A DNA stretch of 64,000 nt. Source: Stratiolaelaps scimitus (Eukaryota; Arthropoda; Arachnida; Mesostigmata; Laelapidae). The notes under the pieces are model-generated. The model ran no database searches, had not been told where the DNA came from, and saw only the letters and a list, made by a program, of their open reading frames with translations. This document shows positions 60,273 through 64,000 of the stretch, piece after piece. The number at the start of each line of letters is the position of its first letter. Position 1 is the first letter of the stretch. The position numbers were made by a program, and so were the translations under genes. The stretch lies in NCBI GenBank assembly GCA_019614645.1, contig JABWDB010000009.1, positions 9,219,501-9,283,500 on the forward strand. Reading direction: 5' to 3'.

Positions 60273-60911
60273 TACCTGTTGTGTCGGAGTCGTCGTCTGA
60301 ACTGGGTTATCAAGTTATTAACTCGTTATCAAGGGGCTTTAAAGGAGTCGCCGAGAGTTGCGCGTGCGTGCAAGTGAACTGGAGAAACACATATATGCAA
60401 TGCTCACACGCATTCACGGCTATGATGGAGCGTCATCTCGCAATTCAAGCAAGGGTTGTAGGGACCTCGTTCAGGACTAGTATAGCGCGATGTGCTGTCT
60501 TCGAGCAGGCTCACTTCAAGATTTATATGCAGTGATTGCTCGGCGCCGGCCTGCGGCTGAGACGTGGAAGAAGTTTTCAAGTTCGCTGGGTCAGGTCAGC
60601 TAGCTACCAGAGCAGTCGAGGGTTGAATATCTGAAGGAGTCAGTCGGTGCTCGGCAGGGAGCGCTCGCTGTACGGTACGTTAGTGTTTGCTGGTCCGAAC
60701 TTTCGTACTCCGAAACCTCGCTCCGCGACTGCTATTCGTCCTGTCGTTCGCAATCCCCAAGGTGGTTTGCAGTCGTTGGCTACGGTGTCAGCTAGGATAA
60801 GGGATATGGAGAGTTACACTCGTAGACAGTGATAACAAAATCTAGTCGAAACAATATAGCAAAACTAGCCGTTTTCATCCGTTTCTAGAATACGTGCCGG
60901 GCGATTAACAA

Positions 60912-61045
60912 TCATAGATTATCAATTCGAAGTTTCCCAGTATTCGATAATGTCATACACGTTACGCGCTGGTTATCGTTCCGTTGTACATACACTAGCG
61001 TATAGAGGATTGGCGCCTTTCTGCGGAACACAAGACGAAGTGTTG
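60912..61045 (-). CDS. Last exon of a small gene (gene C)
   Basis: 134 nt from a strong acceptor (ctatgtatctcatgcgttcag) to TGA. It reads LRLVFRRKAPILYTLVYVQR and ends SNTGKLRIDNL. Its two-base start matches the exon at 61366. Confidence 0.45.
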
Positions 61046-61365
61046 CTGAACGCATGAGATACATAGATAGTTGTCCGATAGTTGTTGACTTATTGTAGAA
61101 TTCGATATCGCCCATGCGATCGCTGTAGTTCATCCGGCAAACACACTCGAACACACTTGGCAGTCATGATGTCGACGATGGGCGAAGGTCGTCGAAAGGC
61201 TCTGCTCGCTCGGTTTATCTGTCTCCGTTTTGCCTTAGGTTGGCTTTGAGTTTGCCATGTGCGTGTACCCAGCACTTCTTGCTAGCTGGAAGCATTGAGG
61301 TAGGTCGGGGGAAAGCCGTACGAAGAGAAGTGAGAATGGCGTCAAGAGCGAGCGAACGAGCTTAC

Positions 61366-61426
61366 GGCAGTAATAACAAAATGTCGTGTCGTGGACTGCG
61401 GAATTAACTACACCGTTTGAGATTAA
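61366..61426 (-). CDS. Internal exon of gene C
   Basis: 61 nt with an excellent acceptor (cccctcccgtgtttcaacctcaag) and donor TGCC|GTAAGCTC. It reads LISNGVVNSAVHDTTFCYYC. Joined to the next exon the cysteines and mixed polarity suggest a small secreted or receptor-type product. Confidence 0.4.
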
Positions 61427-61427
61427 C

Positions 61428-61618
61428 TTGAGGTTGAAACACGGGAGGGGAGTGTTGACGCACGACTGCGGTAGCAAGTAGTTCGTTGTCGGTGTTGGCA
61501 GCCTCTTCGCGAGTTGAAGTAGAATGATCTCGCACGTGACGTCGGCCGTGTGTTACCGCTGCTGACACAGAAATCAACGCAGTCGCTAGCAGTAACGCGA
61601 GGAGCAGTGATGGTCATC
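61428..61618 (-). CDS. Signal-peptide-like frame upstream in gene C
   Basis: A minus-strand frame reads SLLLALLLATALISVSAA, a textbook signal peptide, then VTHGRRHVREHSTSTREEA. It can splice in phase at GCG|GTAACAC to the exon at 61426, or run on to its own stop at about 61412. No ATG precedes it in frame: TGA lies just before the hydrophobic core. Start by an upstream exon, a non-AUG codon or an assembly frameshift must be considered. Confidence 0.35.
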
Positions 61619-61639
61619 GCACGGCCATCGTCGCCGATA

Positions 61640-64000
61640 TCAAACTACGCTGAAAATTGGTCTCGGTCCGGGTGGTGGTGGTGGTGGTGCCGGCAGCAGG
61701 CTGGTCCAGAGAGTGTGGCGTGAACGGGCCAATGGGATAATGGCGGATGGGAAATATCGGCGAGTGACGCCTCTGAAAACGGTTCTATAATAAACCACCT
61801 CGGGCACACTGCCGGCCGCAGGTGCCGGTGGTACCGCACCACCGCCCAAAGCTGAGCTAATAGTCGTTCGGGATAGATATTTTAGCAAGATATTGGCGGC
61901 GGCGGCGGCGCCGGCTGCGAGCGGCAGTGTCCACCCTGTGCGGTTAAGTTTGCGGTGGCGATGAGGAAGGCCGCGATGGTCGCGATGTCGGCTGTTATAA
62001 GGGGCGCGTCTGCCATTTTAGGTGGCTTAAGAGTGGCCTGAGTTTGTCTTCATTCTCATGCGCCAATTCTTGTCAAATGATACCAATAATATGGAATCTA
62101 ACCGCCAACGTCAACGATTGGGTCAACCTGCGCTCTCGGGGTGTCCATTGATAGGGAGACCTGACTCCCTTTTGTTATATATTATTTAAATACCACGTTC
62201 CGGAAGTTATTCTTCTGCCGGCGAACTGATTCAATGATTATCCTACCTGTCGTATTCTTCTACGGTGGCCGCTCTAATTGAAACCTCGCAGGTTGTAACA
62301 CGCCGTATGCAGGGTATCGATAGCGGGTGGCCGGAAGTTGGCAAGCAGAGGAAAATGGCCGGGATCGACAGAGCATGAAGCATAATTGCTATATTTTCAC
62401 ATAGCGTCTATCACCGGCAAATGCCCTGACTTCTACTAGGGGCTTCAGAATCGCCAGCCAGCCAGCCAGCCAGCCCCGCCGTCAAAGGGGAGCCTTCCAC
62501 CAGCGAGTCCGCCAGCAGAGAGTCAAGCAAGGAAGAGAGGATGGCGGGTGAAGATTCAACTAAAAGTAAAGTATTATAATATCGACATTGCGCCGACGAC
62601 GGAGAATTCGACCGGAGGGGTCGGCTGTTCGGGCCTGCTTCTCCTCGGGCGCGTCTTTCCTGTCTCGGTGGCTTTGTGCCGTCGTCCGAAAGGCATCTTT
62701 TCCATTTCTTTTGGTCTCTCCTCACGTACAAGCGCGGGACGCAGGACTACCCTTCTATCGGGGTAGGGTTTGGATACATGTGGGGAGCACGCAACTCGGA
62801 TGCTGCCGACGGCCTCCAACAGCCGGAATATCTCGATCGGAGTAGAAGCACAGAAGCAGGGGTCACATCGCGCCGAACTCGCGTGCAGAAAGGCGAGGGG
62901 TGTTCGCGAACCCAGCCGGGAGAATGCGCTCAATCGCCTGGGCTGCATGCATGCGTGCGTGCATGCATGCCCGGCCCGCTGGCCGTGCCGTAGCGAAGCT
63001 GACCGTGTATCGTACACGTCGTGGCGGGCTCTTCCCTCTATCTGTCTGTCTGGAAGGGAACGCGTGTGCCTTTCCCACCGATTATTCCTCCACCCGTTAC
63101 TGCTCGGCGTACGTTCCTGCTGGGACGGACGACGAGTTGTCGAGCTTTGAGGCGAAGAAGGCGAGCGAGGCTTGCGAACGACGAGATAGGTCGCGAGTGG
63201 CGGAAAGAGAGTGGCGAGAGTCAGAGGCAAGATGCCAGCGTTCGCCAGCGCCGCAGAGATAGAGATAGATAGAGAGTGCGCGAGGGAATTGCTTTACATA
63301 TGTATTGTTCCCAGAGGCGGCCATGGGACGCCCATCGCTCGCTGGGCTCCACGCTGCTGTCGTGCTGTTGTTGTTGTTGATACTTCTGCCGCTCGTTCTG
63401 TTGTTGTTATTGTTGTTGTCGTTATCGTCCGTCTTCTATTGCTTGTAGTACGTTTCTCGTCGCCTTCACGTACGCGCCTGTGCACCTACACATATGTGAA
63501 TGTCTGCTGCTGTTGTTTGCCAATGCCGCTGTTCGAATGCCTCTCCTTCTAGCTTTATTTCTATATCAACCTCAATTTATACACCTTCAACTCTTAGGTA
63601 CCCCCCTTTGTCTGCGGGCCTCTTCGTAGGGATCCTCTGGTAGTCGGTAGTCGGCAGTCGGAAGTAGAGGCTACGCTCGCTGTTTATTGTCCGGCTCCTT
63701 GCCTCTGCAACAACATCAAAACGTCGGCGTCGTCTCGCTAGCTTGCCTGAGCTCTAGCGGGCCAGTCGAAACGAAGAAAAAGAAGAACGAAGTGAAACAG
63801 AGAGAAAGATCGGGGGGGGGGGGGCGGGGAGAGGGGGCTTGGGATATATGTGGGGTGTGAGGGAAAGAAGCCAGAGCCAAGAAGAACGCGGTCGACTGGC
63901 TTACTTCAGCCCCGGGGGAAGCGGCGTTGGCCCCCAATTTCGAAGAAAGTCAAGCAAACATGTTGTTGCTTGTGCTCCACTGGCGACACAGGCTTTGGCT
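61640..64000. other. GC-rich right end
   Basis: Long overlapping frames on both strands (218 codons on the minus strand at 62574-63230), (CCAG)n at 62455, TGCATGCG repeats at 62944 and a poly-G run at 63812. Probably promoter or 5' UTR of a gene near the edge; no splice-supported exon. Confidence 0.35.

Noticed and set aside
62574..63230. 218-codon minus-strand open frame, the longest in the window
   Set aside because: GC-rich context; plus-strand frames of 120-126 codons overlap it; no domain or splice support, and composition is basic and uneven.

Overview
This window is animal nuclear DNA, most likely from an arthropod. A parasitiform mite such as Varroa would fit, but I infer this only from style: AT dinucleotide arrays every few kilobases, frequent CpG, small exons in short and medium introns, and almost no transposon bulk. 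There are no operons, ribosome binding sites, rRNA genes or CRISPR arrays. Few long open frames exist, so genes were found by reading both strands for splice sites, open frame and matching intron phase.

The left third holds the best evidence, all on the minus strand. From 5972 down to 2120, five exons join without a phase break into a complete protein of about 200 residues. From 17786 down to 11040, eleven to twelve exons chain in phase to a stop codon; this is the 3' part of a larger intracellular protein that I do not recognise. A tRNA-derived SINE lies in one of its introns and its tail supplies, or overlaps, a 5' splice site. A 3' exon of another minus-strand gene lies at 7645-7743. A GC-rich stretch at 7.9-8.4 kb may be a promoter region, with a possible first coding exon on the plus strand at 8182. 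At 21.4-22.1 kb there are exon-like minus-strand segments of a secreted or membrane protein, beside a roughly 90-bp TA array.

The middle (23-58 kb) is mostly non-coding to my reading. It holds a TATA promoter with a short first exon at 23.2 kb, a GC- and triplet-rich block at 27.4-33.1 kb that looks like a promoter and 5' leader, and further GC-rich blocks at 35-46 and 49-51 kb with isolated splice-site-flanked segments of low confidence.

The right end holds two more minus-strand loci: a probable multi-exon membrane protein at 59.0-60.1 kb (possibly chemosensory-receptor-like) and a small gene at 60.9-61.6 kb with a signal-peptide-like stretch.

Across the window there are four copies of one tRNA-derived SINE (one with only its tail), several perfect short inverted repeats, and a 126-nt foldback at 22.4 kb that could be a microRNA precursor. 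No protein family is assigned with confidence. All gene models are reading-based and need RNA or homology support.
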